From contig JAECYW010000009.1 in assembly GCA_023014335.1 (NCBI GenBank), positions 868,001 through 932,000 on the forward strand: a stretch of 64,000 nucleotides of DNA. The letters are read 5' to 3'. Source of the DNA: Galerina marginata. Taxonomy: Eukaryota > Basidiomycota > Agaricomycetes > Agaricales > Galerinaceae. Positions 10,148 to 22,248 of this stretch are shown piece after piece. Below the pieces are notes generated by a model. The model worked only from the letters and a program-made list of their open reading frames with translations. It searched no databases and was not told where the DNA came from. Position 1 is the stretch's first letter, and every line of letters begins with the position of its first letter. Both the position numbers and the translations under genes were made by a program.

Positions 10148-12103
10148 TCAGGCCAAATGAAACGGAACGAAGTCCAAGAAAGACTTACTTGTCAAAGGAA
10201 CATTGACCGTGAAGGCTGACATCGCGGTTATAGCCTGCTGTACAAGGCTCATCATCGCTCTATCGTCAGGGCTTCCCGTAGGCAAGGTTCCCAAGGCACG
10301 CATAGAACGAATGGACGCGACCTCATCAAAGACTACCTGAGCGGCCTCGATCCAAATAGTCTATTCACAGAAGCTGTGTCAACACGGGCAATAGAATGGG
10401 CATACTGAGCACTTACGCCTATGATAGGGTTCAAATAAGCGCCTCCACGGCCACGAAGTGCAAGAGCAAGCTCGAGAATGATTCTAGCCATTCCAAGCCT
10501 CTTGCGTTTGGAAGATTCGCTTCTTCCGGCAAAAGCGAAAGGACCATGGAGACGAATAGTCGCAGCACATAGAACACTGTACACAACCCCAAGTCTGCGC
10601 GCCTTTTCCACGTTTTGGATGCGGCCAAGCGCCTGGGGATCGGACGAGGGAAGCAACCCCATGAGACTATCAAGCATCGCAGAGAGGCTGGTAAACTCTT
10701 GGACAAGGGGTTGCATGCTCTGAGGCGAAGTGTCTGTGCATTCCAATTGAGTCTGTGCCGAGGTACGGCAGGCGAATGGAAAATACGGACTGGCACTACA
10801 TTTGCGTGTAAAAACGGCAACGCGCTCCAAGACGAGGGCGGCCTTGGCTTCGATTGCGCGGAAAGAGATCCCGACATCCGGGGTGGGTACGCCGTTGAGG
10901 AAGTTCTGAATGGTATTGGAGGTGCGTGCGTGTTGCGGCAGACGTCCCTTTTATCGTTGGGTTAGTCGTTGTAAGTCAAAAATATTCACGAAATAGGACT
11001 CACCTGTTCAAATTCTTCCATTTCAAGTGGCCACGGTGTGTCGATCTTGGTCGCAAGTGGGTGGGTAGAATATTCGAAGTTCGGTGCATGTTCAAGAGCA
11101 ACAGCCCATGACTTGTCCAAGTCCAGGACGGTCCAGAGCGCAAGAATTCTCTCACCCTCTTCAGTTGAATCACGGGGGCTTGACAGACGGTTACTGCTGC
11201 CGTTTCCTGGTTGCGGTGTGGCGGAACGAATCCGGTGGAGCCCAGCAGAGAAAACCATCGAAACAGCCGTCGTTACATGGTACTTCCCTTCGAAGAACCT
11301 CCCATTCGCGAAGAAATATGTGGCGAGTAGAACCTCGGCCTGTATCGAGTGTATAATTTTGTCGGGATGATTTCCAGAGAGAGTAGTCGCTGCGTCCTGA
11401 GTCGCACGATCTAGAAAAGCGGCCTCGTGTGCCTTGATGGATGGATCATGGGAAAGACGTATGGCCCACAAATAAGCACTAGAAATGAGTGCAGGAGCAG
11501 GCCGCGATGGATGGCCTGAAGGTTGATTAACGAAGAAAGATGCCTGAAAGCGGGGCACGTTAAGGAAAAATCCAAGTTGAATAGCATGTGCGAGAAAACC
11601 AGTTATCCTGATGTAACGTTAATTTCTTTGTCAAGTCGTCGACGAAAAGGCTCACAATGTTTCGGCTACATGCCGAGGGGGGTCTTGAACCGGAGAACGT
11701 GACTGCGGGGGAGCGGAGGCTTGCTGAGCCGATGGTTCCGCACCGTTGTAGGGCTGATGAAGGCGGACAGCAGATGCAGATGTATCGGGGTTCTGCAGTT
11801 CTTGAATCCTTGCTTCCAGACGGCTGATATTATCTTCTAAAATTTGTACCGTAGAGCGCTCTTGTCCAGTCATATATTCGCAATCTTCTGCGCGTCCCGC
11901 CCGGTCGCACTGTGTGCATACTGGGTGTTTCCCGTCGCATTTCTGCAAATTCAATGGAGCGAAGTCAGCTATGAGGAAATAGTTTAAATATTTGAAAAGT
12001 TGTAGATACACACCATTTTGCGACGACGGCAGCTAACGCATGCACCACCCCGAGGGAGATAACCTTGTGTACCTGAACGGTCTTCGGTGCTTCTCGATGA
12101 CAT
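10148..12103 (-). CDS. fungal Zn(2)-C6 binuclear-cluster transcription factor
   Basis: DNA-binding nuclear regulator. Start ATG at 12103 (MSSRSTEDRSGTQGYL), chosen because it opens the frame of the zinc cluster. The cluster CVSCRRRKM/KCDGKHPVCTQC...DC is split by a 71-nt intron (11943-12013). A coiled coil (ILEDNISRLEARIQEL) for dimerisation follows. After an exon starting ITGFLAHAIQLGFFLN comes the fungal-specific transcription factor domain, with FVNQPSGHPSRPAPALISSA and an HRIRS motif (10986-11558). Further exons cover 10430-10930 and 10148-10385, ending PLTSKSFLDFVPFHLA-stop. About 570 residues, within the usual range for the family. Target genes cannot be told; no obvious cluster partner is adjacent. 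Confidence 0.85.
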
Positions 12104-15090
12104 AGTGTAATTACTTCTTGTGCCTGTGGTCGAATCTTGCAAATGAGGTTTGATGGAAATCGATTGCTAATGTCCATTCCTTAAGTAGTTTCTCTCCCTG
12201 CCCCAATTTCAGGTTCGGAAGAACCGCTTCTTCTGAACGCGCAGTGGTGAACAGTCGTGACAAATCAATTCCATTGCTCGCGACGGGCGTATAGCTTCAT
12301 GCAAATCCATTGTGGTCGGGCGAGCTACTCAGCTGAGGTGTCCGGCATATCACTAATCAGTGACTCAGACACAGATGGAAAAAGAACAAGGTCAATATTT
12401 TCACATAAAATAATCTTGATTGGGCAAAGCAAGGGTGAAGTTCCAACTCTAAGGAAGAGGATGGGCCAACATTGAGCCAAGGACGATGACATCTCGGACA
12501 CATGGAGTTATCGGAATCGGCGATCGTTGATGATAACATGGTGAGCCCGATCGACTAGGTCCTCTGCACAAAGTCTAATATGTCAATGAGTCAGAAAGGA
12601 CTGGAAATAGATGTGTGCGCACTACCGGAGGATGGGATAGCAGCCGTCAATTAGAAATCTCCTCCAGCATCGGGAGTTCGCGTTTATTCAGGAAGGTTCT
12701 AAAAGAGAGGAGATAAAAAGTTAGCTACTACTGGCCCTTGCGTATGACGCTGAACCGAACCATTTTGAGCGCCCAAGATTAAGATCTGAGAGGCTGGGCG
12801 TTAGAACACGTCAACATCTAGCCGGAGAAGTTCGGATCTGCTTCCGTTGCAGGTAGGAAAGACCGAATACCATACCATGTCTCGCAGTTCGCGTGTTTGG
12901 GCTCAGTAAGGGTCATGGCCATGCAGTCAGTCCAAGTCCAAACAGGCACTGAGAAAACTCAGGCAACACCCTGCGACACAGCATCGAGGGAGGACGAAGC
13001 AATGAAAATTTGAAATCAAGAAATAATCCACGTGACGGACTCAACAATGCCGCGGTACCCTGCCGCGGTAAGACGGTGGATTCCGGGCGGAAATTTTGGA
13101 AATGTGTTGGCTTCCTGTCACCGGGTTAATATTGCGCAGAAATTGAAATTGCGAGCCAATGATATGTTTTCTCTTGTAGGCAAGTTCCACCCCATTTATT
13201 GCCATAGTGGCTAATTACGGAGTCGGAGGTGAATGTCCTCCGTTGAAGATGACTCTTTTTTTTATCATGTGGAAGGGCTAATTGCCATTCTTCGTCGGGT
13301 GAGCCGTCGATGGGGATGAGCTTTACGTCATAAATGAGGTCCGTATACCTAGATGTTGGTCCAAGTATTATTTTCTTAGTCTATTTAATTACCAGTGAAT
13401 ATTAATACTTTTGACCACTCAAGTTTGCTTTCCCGAGGCTAGCACTAGGCAACCGTAGTTGCAATTCAAGTAGAGTCGTCTTAACGGGTTATGCTTTACG
13501 CAGAACCTGAAACTACATCTATATCCGCTCCGAAGCTGTTACTATTTTAAGCCTTACCCGGAGATCATCTGTTTGATTTGCTAACACCTAGGACCTACTG
13601 GGGTCGTATCAAACTAGTAGTTGCTTCCTAAGTCTGATTGACATTAGGCTTTATTTGATGATGCAACAATGGTGACTACCACTAGTCCGGGTGAAAGGAC
13701 TCCGACCCGATCAGTACAACAAAAGTATCGTTGGTTTCCGGGAAAATAGCTATGGATAATGACGAGTAGAATTATCCGCTCATCCGACCTGTGGTCCTTA
13801 CGTTGTCCGAACTCCTATGGAGATTTTGACGCTGTCGAGATGTCCTATGTGCGTTCCTGAAAGTTCTCCCGCCATGTTTTTACCACGTGGGCTCGCGTGG
13901 CTCTGAGTGAGATGAATTTCATTTTCACTCGTCTCCATTAGTCGAATTTAGCGCCCATACAAGTCCAAATCGGAGCGGACCAATATCACATGTGATTTGA
14001 AGAGCGGAGAGTCGATATCTGTTCAGGGTCTGGATAATAACTTGATACCGTCATTTGGTCAACTGATCGCCCACAGAGCCACACAGAACCTCAGTTGGAA
14101 GTGTGGCGCATCGCCCATGACGTTGTGCATTTTACGCCGAACCAAAACCACTTGGAACATGGGAGAAATTTCATGAAACTGCAAAATTGGTTTTACATGT
14201 AACATAAAATCTATTGTATTGAAGAGCTTCATTCTAAAGAAATCCTCGACATCAAAATGAAAGATGATCACACAAAAAGACATATCTTTCTCTCGTTTAC
14301 CGGACCCTCCGGAGAGAAAGGCTGTTCAAAACTGCGGTGAGACATAGCGAGTTGTATCAATTCAAATCTCGACATATACGTTGCCGTGGTCCGGGGCTCG
14401 CAATCATACGCTATCTTTTTTTGCCCAGACGACATAGGTTTCCTTGAGACGATCTGTAGTAAAATGTCTGTCGCAGTCCCGACGGAATCTTGACCTGTCA
14501 AATCACAACAATGACACGAGAGGCATGGCTGCTCTGCTGCAATACGTAGCTTAGGCTGTACACCATTTCGTATCTATCTTTATCTTGTAAAAATGATATG
14601 TCGTAGACCGCAAAGACCGATGACACCGAGTCTTCCTTCGTCAGAAATTGTTTAAGTCATATAGAAGACAGGGACAAGGGTACTTTTACACCTTCAGGGT
14701 AGAGAAGAAACGGAAGGTGACGAACAGATTATGTTCAGTGGAGCCTTGTACCTACTCCATCATTTTAAACTGATATTTTACTCACCCATACAGACGTCCT
14801 TTCAGATCAACAAGCGCCAAAAATATAGCACAAGCAACAATGATGTCTTTGATTTAAGAACTTTATGTCTTTCATCATGATGCCAGGTCATAAAGACGGG
14901 CCTCTTGAAGTCTGGAACGGGATATTTTCGTACATTCATCAGCAATTCCTATCCTTGTCGAACTTGAAATGCACGAGAGAAATGAGGCTGTTCTCCCAAA
15001 GGTTTGTCCGGCGTGAATTCACCGTTGCCGAAATCTATTCAATAAATTCTCTTACTACATTCTACGTTACGAACCCTGAAATAAGAATAT
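12104..15090. other. 3-kb stretch with no recognisable gene
   Basis: Only short frames with no family resemblance (for example 14059-14283, 14268-14501, 14865-15098). AT-rich between about 13240 and 14250. I saw no inverted terminal repeats or tandem arrays. It may hold the promoter of the Zn2Cys6 gene, decayed repeats or a noncoding RNA. Confidence 0.45.
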
Positions 15091-17316
15091 TTACTTGAAT
15101 TTCACCTTTGCGTCAGCGCTCTTCCTCCAGCTGCACCAAACCCATGGTGCACCGCAGCAAATAACTGAATACAGACTTAAAATTACCAACGCCCGCCAAT
15201 CTGACATGTACATCGTGGACATAGTGAGGTTGATGAGTCCTGTAAGGACGTTAGCCTGGAGAGATTGAGCATCATTATTGGAGCAAGGAGAGCCAGAGAG
15301 CGGGCAGTGTCAATAAAACGTCACCAACCAACAAAAAGACGCTCAGTCCATGTCTGTTGACAACCTCCAAAAGCTTCGGCGGGTTTCCGAAACCATGAGA
15401 GCCCGCCGGCGTGGAGAGCTGCCGTGGGTCAGAAATGCCAAGATACGCAGGCGCAGCTGACACCTCCGAATTCTGGTCTGTCTTTTTGTGGTGCTTCGCC
15501 TTTGAGCGTGAAGGTGCATGGGCAAAAATCCACAGATCCAAGATTAAGAGATAGCACAGCAAGAACGAAACGTTGAACGCTGCCACCCAGAGGATATACG
15601 AAATGTTAACCTGAGGGAAGAATATCGTCAGCAAAAAGACACTGCCCATTCAGATGGAGGAAACGACCAACCATCCTCCTTGAAACCCCCTTCCCTTCAC
15701 CCCATCTCCCATCAACCCTCGTTAACCTTGCCAGTCCCAAAAACGCCCACCACATGATTGCGTACGCAGACAGCTCAATGGCCGTTTTGTCCAACTGACG
15801 TGGCGCTGCCAAGTCCACCTCCCTTCGTTTGAGGTCATCCTTCCCCTCCGGGTCCACGCCGAACCCTGGGGGAGGAGGGTTGCTGTTTCGCCTTTTATCT
15901 TTCTCCGGTTGAACCTTGGACAAAGCTTGCTGACGGCGCCGGAAGAACGAGGGTGTCGGTGGGAGGATAAGTGTACCGGCTGAGAGGCCGAGAAGCTGGA
16001 TAGAGAGGTAGCCTATAAATACACAATGGCGTTAGCAAGCAGATACGACGAAAGAACGTGGACGAGAATGGATAGATACACAGAGCACAGATTATTGATG
16101 AAGACGAAAGCTGAATAAGAAGAAAACATATGTCCTACCTAAAAGCGAAACAATGCCTTCTTTATTGGCGCTGACCAAAGACGTCCTCGGTGCCGAAACA
16201 ACATACTCTCTCAGCTTGAGCTGAGACAAAGCTATTTGCTGTACTTGAAAAGAAAGCTATCAGTCTATACTCGGCCCAGATCTATAAGAGGATTGGGCGT
16301 ACCAACTCCGACCAAGGAGCCGACCATTGAGATGGGCAGCCGCAGCAGAAGAGGGTGCAGTAGAACCTGGAGAACAGGTAGCACAGCCAAAGTAATGAAA
16401 AAATTCCAATGAACACCATATTCTGTTACGTGCTCCTTAACAAGCCATAGAACGGAATCAGATCAACGAGCCTCAATAAAAGGCAAGCCAGTGACAAACA
16501 TACCGGATACTCTGTGCCCTTGACGAGCAGAACGCGCAGTAGGCCCAAAGCTATGATCGGCAAGGACTTCCATGTCACCCTGACCAGCTTTGGGAATAAT
16601 GGCGCTTGAAGATACGATGCGTCTTTCACAAGGGGTATAGCAGACACGACCCCTTGTGAAAACACGAATGAGCCGACACCCAGATCCATCTATTAAAGTA
16701 GCCACATCGACTTCAGTAAAGTCTTTAGTAGTCGAAACGACGAACATACCAAAGAAACCCCAAACGTCTCACACTTGGCCAGCTCTCTCGGAAACACCGG
16801 AAAATCCACCGCAAGGATCGCCAGGACTGTCATTAACATCATGTGTGCTCTATAGGTCGTCAGCGCTGGCAATGGCGGTATTTTCTGCGACTGAATTCTA
16901 TGTGAGGCATGGGACGGTGCGTGAGCTTGAACGGATGGCGAGGGGGGTTGGCTGGACGGCAGTGGAGTCCCAGATTCCGTTCTAGGATAGCGTAGGACCA
17001 ACCCGGTGGGCAGAAGGAGAAAAAGGTTGAGGTAAAGCGGGTACTTGGCCGCTATTGTCATTGCGAGTAGCATCGGGAGGATGAGAATCACCCATGACGA
17101 TAAGAATCCTATTTTCCGTGTAGCAGGGATTCGTGTTCGAAGGGCAGCATAGAGAGATACGGCTGACTGTTCTCAAATTATTAAAAAGACAAAATACATT
17201 TTGAAGAGCAAACTGCGCACCAACGCAACCAAAGATATGAGGTTTATTTGGGTGATCGTGGAACCAGTCATTCCAGAGACGAAGCCTTCTTTTGCTTGCT
17301 TGTACCCCCCATCCAT
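15091..17316 (-). CDS. GWT1: GPI-anchored wall transfer protein 1 (inositol acyltransferase)
   Basis: ER multi-pass membrane enzyme that acylates the inositol of GlcN-PI during GPI-anchor synthesis. Start ATG at 17316 ([20 protein letters not shown]), matching the conserved GWT1/PIG-W opening [14 protein letters not shown]. Introns split it into about ten exons. Recognisable segments include [58 protein letters not shown] and the C-terminal [20 protein letters not shown] after an intron at about 15250-15310. Stop at 15091 after KVKFK. Many hydrophobic segments fit the 11-13 membrane passes of the family. A low-complexity insert around 16900-16990 ([10 protein letters not shown]) and another near 15880 are fungal-lineage variations. 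Single-copy housekeeping gene. Confidence 0.93.
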
Positions 17317-18113
17317 TATGATTATTTCCTAGATATATTGGGCTTTACAATTATGCGATACCCTCTACGGGACAACGATATAATCCTAAAACCTCCAGGT
17401 CAAAAAAAAAGAACATCGGACATTCCGAACACCTCTTACCGAAATTAACGCCTAGATTGCCCTTGAATCTCTTCAGATGTGCCTGTCGATATTCCGGTGT
17501 ATAGTAATTCCTTGTTTAGTCGATAACCATGACTGTTTGGGCAAGAAGGGTACGTAGCCGCAAGGCTGTATGTTTCTGAGGAAAACCTGTTGTTCGTCAT
17601 CAATGTAAACAGCGTCGTGGTCCGACGTGTCATCGGACATCGAAACTCATGATCCTCAAGGGCAAACATTGACTCGAATGCTGGTAAAATAGAATTTTGA
17701 ATCTACAACGAGCTATGAGCTCCTGGCAAAGTTTGAAGGCATCCAAATTATTTCATAGCAAGATTTAATATCAAATTTCCTTCTACTCCGGAGCTACATT
17801 CTGACATGAAGCGACCCAGTGAAAACAACGAAATTTAGCAAAATCTTAATCTATGGAAAGCGCTACCAGAAACCAAGAGTGAAAACCTAGGCTACAGTTT
17901 CACGTCGAGAACGGCGTTCCTAGAAGATATCCACGGAGACGACAGGCGACCCGCTTCGTTCATCAAGCCACTAAAAACTCTTAGCATCAAGTTTTGATTG
18001 GCTGAAGCGGAGAGACTAGCATTTGATGCTCTTGATTGTCGACACGGAGCGTTGAGCAAGGGAGGGTTGACAAGGTGTTTCGCGAGTTCGTGAGTCTAGG
18101 GAGGCGGAGAAAA
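17317..18113. other. intergenic region between GWT1 start and ribosomal P1 3' end
   Basis: Upstream region of GWT1 and downstream of the P1 gene, both on the minus strand. No conserved frame; it presumably holds the GWT1 promoter and P1 3' UTR. No repeats seen. Confidence 0.5.
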
Positions 18114-18682
18114 CTAGTCGAACATCAGGAACCCGGTTATGCCCTACAAACGAGAAACAGTCACAAGGCGTCAGAGACGTCCGACAGTAGCGGAGTGGGT
18201 TTAAACTCACCAGGACGTCGTCAGAGTCATCTCCTTCATTCTCCTCATTCTCCTCTATGTTTGGGGCGGCAGGAGGCGATTCGCCACCAGTGGCAGCGGT
18301 GGCAGCAGCAGAGCCGCCGCTAGCGGATGCCCCTCGGGCTCGGATGTCAGTCAACAGCTCCATGATATTCTTGCCGGCGAGGGCTTTTTCGAGCAGGGTA
18401 GCCCAAATCGGCTCCAGTTCGACTCCGGCAGCGTTTGTCAGAGCGATTATTTTATCGGCCTGGGTACAACCATGAGCATTGTCGATTACAGAGACCCAAT
18501 GAATGTTCCCTCTCAACACGAGACAGAAATGACGCACAGTGATTTCGATACCCTCATCAGCGAGGATTAGCGCAGCGTATATCGCGGCAAGGTCGGTAGA
18601 GGCCTGGATCAATATGCAAAAAAAATTGTGAGTATCGTCCCTTCCATATCCATATCCCTTCTTGAGACGAGATTCTTACCAT
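18114..18682 (-). CDS. 60S acidic ribosomal protein P1
   Basis: Stalk protein of the large ribosomal subunit that recruits elongation factors. The coding part of exon 1 is only the ATG (18680-18682), followed at once by a GTAAGA donor. A 76-nt intron (18604-18679) leads to [21 protein letters not shown] second intron separates IEIT from [20 protein letters not shown], then [15 protein letters not shown], an Ala/Gly-rich hinge and an acidic tail. The last intron leads to [13 protein letters not shown] at 18114. The tail is a variant of the usual GFGLFD ending but keeps GF..FD. About 115 residues, normal for P1. Confidence 0.9.
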
Positions 18683-19282
18683 TTGTTTGGTAGCAATGAG
18701 GGGTATTGGTTGTGGAACAGCAGGCTGGGCGGCGGTACTTAAGAACGCTCATCGTGGTGTGTTGGCAACAGATTACGGCTCCGTTTGCTGGCTCAGCGTT
18801 CACGGAAATTGCTATTTTGGGAAGACGCCCGTTCACCTTACGGTACCTTCTCTTTACAACTGAGTGGCTTTTGAGTCATTCGTTATATCAACTGCTGCTT
18901 TGAATTGTTCGAGGAACATGCTCAGAAGAATGATTGGTGGTTCCATAGATGACTCCGGTTTGGTCATTGAGCAAAGACTTGACTCAGAGAGAGAGCTAAT
19001 GTCCGAAATGACTTGTATTATTGGTATGACTAGAATTAATTATGAACTGGGAGATTACTTTTCGTTAAGAGGAAAAACAAATACTGGTGGTGAGACTATC
19101 GTCATTGAACCCGCCACTAGGTGCAGTCTCATCTCATTGGCAGAGGTTGGCGGCCATCCTTCTCGAATCGCGATTCTAACCTTCCCTCAGGCAGAGGTTT
19201 TTTCGAATGCGAATGACGAGCTCCGAGTGTAAATGACTCGTGCTTCGCTGACTCGCACCGTCGTCCCCCAGCAATCATGCCA
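18683..19282. other. intergenic, ribosomal P1 promoter side
   Basis: Region upstream of P1 and downstream of the first SNG1-like gene. The frame at 18864-19232 on the plus strand has no family resemblance and lacks gene context. Nothing else seen. Confidence 0.45.
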
Positions 19283-21442
19283 TCATGCCCCCTGCTTCTC
19301 ACCAGGGGCCTCATGAGCTTTTTTCTCCGCTTCCAGTATGAGCTTGACGTCTTGCCATCGAACGAACCATTGGATGCCAATGAGTGATAGGCAGGAGATT
19401 AGCACCCAAGCGACAAGGACGCCAAAGTTGAGGCCAACTATCATAGGGAAAAAAGAATTAATGGAAAGGTTACGAATCATGATGCGGCCACGAATTGCTT
19501 ACGGGAATTCTTGGTCCCAAACACGATGGTACGCACGGCTTCTGCGACGTTGTAAAACGGCGCTGCATATCCGTAATGGAACAACTTGGGAAGAACCTCC
19601 AGAGGGAACAGAACGACGGATATGTTGACTGCGAGCGCATTTGGGATGAGCAAACCAGAGTCAACAACTGGAAGGGACGAGAGAACGACATACCGACGAT
19701 CCATAATATTAAAAAGTACTGAAGGTATTGTTTCAGGAGGGTAATGAGCGATTCTAATGCTAGCCCACTAATGTAAGAAGGAAAATGATTGAGAATCTCG
19801 TTGCGTAATATTGCAATAAGGAAAAGGAGGACGAACACTGCGAGCATGTAGGTCCAATTGAACATCCAAAAGACCATAAAGCCAGCATGACCATATCTAT
19901 AGGCCGCGATGTCAGCACATGCTCAGAACTCAAAAAGCAGAAAAAGACGTACACATGGGCGAGGTCAAGCTTAAAAGCGAGGTTGAGCAAGGAGTAAATG
20001 AGCTACACATCCGTTTCTTCAGTAACATAAGAAAGTAGAATCAGAGACAGCATCGTCTCACCGATAGGAAGAAATATGAAATGAAGGACGACCCCAAACG
20101 TAGAGCAATGAGAGACCGGAACTTTAGCAGTTTGTTCATCTTTGACTCTACTCGAGCTCCATTGGCAATATTCTTGGAACACCTCAGTTCAAATTATCGC
20201 AAGAAATAAACAAAAACGTACCACGACGAAGAACGACATGATCAGAACGAAGATGAGCCCAGTAGAGATTGCAGCAGCCGCTCTATCACAAAAATTAATG
20301 CCAGACAAAAGTAAATTGGCGGTTAGAATCTTACACAGGCTGTGAAAAGGGCACAAGGTTGATCAGTGTATATGACACAGGATTAACGATAGTTTGCGGG
20401 GATATTGCTAGAATTGAGGTGACGTTCGATGCCGAGTTTGTAGATAACTTGGTGGCGTATCGAGTGGCGACGTCCAGTTTAACGGAGGCCATTAAACGGG
20501 AAATCTGAAGGAGAGTGATTAATGAATCTTCAAAATAATTATTCAGATGAAGGCTAACAGTGGGAAGGATAAGTTCACGACTAAATGAAGAATATAAGTC
20601 ATAACCCCTCTTCAAGGTGAACGTAAGGTTTCACTCACTAAGCACGTTCGTTCCTGGCTTCGATACCATAAACCGTAATAGCTTCTTCGCCCTTGTATGA
20701 AGCGTTCGGATTTGTGATAGAACTCTCAAGACGCGCAGTCGCTCCTTGATTGACTAAAAACAGAAAGCTTAAATGAGGCCGAAATTTTTCTCAAGCAGAT
20801 AGGCACTCACTTATAACCGCGACCCATGCCCTGTTGTCTTTGATCTTCTCAGCCACGCCATCTATCCCGTTTGGAAACTCGCTCGCTGGCACCATTTCCC
20901 AACTCACGACAGACATATCCGCCGCCATGAGATCTTGAGCAACAATTTGTCCCAGCTCTCCTCCGTCGAAGTCCTGTTCAGAAGTTAGTTAGTATGATGG
21001 TCAAAGAATTACTTTCAAGACGGAAACGTACCACGATCCAGCCAGGAAGTGCATATGCTGGTATCCTCCAAAGAGCGCCCCAAAAGATAGAAAAGATGGT
21101 AAGAATGGTGATGGCCACCATGAGGACCCCACGAATATAAATCTTGAAATAAGCCGCACGAGCTTGCGCCATTGCCTGATCTTGCTGGAAGACCCGCTTC
21201 GTAAATAACGTGGGGGAGTCGCGTTGTCTCGAGTTCGCATCCATAACGGCCTGTGTCGCAGTTCCAACATTTGCTTGCTTGGAACAAACGGTTAAGTGTG
21301 AGCTTTGCACTGATGTCGGGGTATCCATTGAGATTAGTAGGTATAAAGAACCAGAGATAAAATAAGATGAATGACTACTCACACCTTCTCGAAGACCTCT
21401 TTTATATCGACGAGGTCCGGAACGAAGAGGTTCAATGATCAT
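19283..21442 (-). CDS. SNG1-like DUF3533 membrane protein, copy A
   Basis: Family named for yeast SNG1 (nitrosoguanidine resistance); members are plasma-membrane proteins linked to drug resistance or lipid asymmetry. The N-terminus carries the diagnostic YFKIYIRGVLMVAITILTIF segment and FWGALWRIPAYALPGWIV, then DFDGGELGQ after an intron. A non-cytoplasmic domain follows, then C-terminal membrane segments including WMFNWTYMLAVFVLLFL, VVLFPLEVLPKLFHYGYA, PFYNVAEAVRTIVFGTKNS and VLVAWVLISCLSLIGIQWF. Stop at 19283. The start is either ATG 21442 or ATG 21328 (MDTPTSVQSS); the latter avoids reading through a GTGAGT donor. Ten or more introns. Tandem paralogue of 22249-24180 in the same orientation. 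Confidence 0.82.
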
Positions 21443-22248
21443 TAAGCGAACATTGCAGGATTAGAAAGACACGGTCTGTCTATGACGAAATTTGCACGGA
21501 TGTCCAAAAAGAATCCGAGTCCGTTGCTACACCCGAAGTATGCCCGAACTTACCGAGCTCGAAGCACACCCACCCAACGTCCTCAACGGCTCAGTCATCC
21601 TGCAAGTTTCGGCCGACCCAGAGGGACTGCAGGGAGGAAACTGTCTCCTGGTGAGTCTGTTCGAGTCATTGCGGCGAATTCGAGTGAAATTTCCAATTCG
21701 AACAACGGATAGCTTGCAACCGTTGATTCCGTTCGGCTCAAGGATGATCGATGACCCCCTCTACGCCCTGAACCACATTGGCGCTGACGAGTGCTAGGGT
21801 ACTGGTATGGGTGTGCCTGGACATGTGGCTGTCTTCCTTCGCCGTTGTACCCCGCGCTTTCCTGCCGACGCGATCTTGAGGTTCCACTGTTTTCGAGGTT
21901 CAATTTCCTTGTGGTGATCGACCACTCGATGTTAATCAGCGAATAGCAGATGGGTCTGCGCAAGTGAAAAGATCATAAAGTCCGTAGGGAGTCGAGAAAG
22001 TTGTGGTCAGAGAGAGGAATGGTTACATAAGAAGTCTCGCTTCAACAAAGGTTCAAATGTTCCAGTTTGGACAAGGTATGTATTATAAGTGGTTCTACGA
22101 TTGTTGTGGGTATTATAGTATGTACATTGTACGACATCGAAACGATGTGGTGTTTAAATAAAAGCTATATGCAGGAAGTCGTATAATAGATAGCGGGAAC
22201 TTGATGTCGTTAGTGTATAGTATATGTGTCTCTATGTCCATGCTTCGT
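21443..22248. other. intergenic between the two SNG1-like genes
   Basis: Promoter of copy A and 3' region of copy B. A plus-strand frame near 21550 (MPELTELEAHPPNVLNGSVI) ends at a GTGAGT-like site, but no continuation was recognised. A minus-strand frame at 21595-21963 is likely its shadow. Confidence 0.4.

Noticed and set aside
21492..21797. DNA-glycosylase-like start MPEL...
   Set aside because: Only the first four residues resemble Fpg-type enzymes; the conserved continuation and catalytic features are missing.
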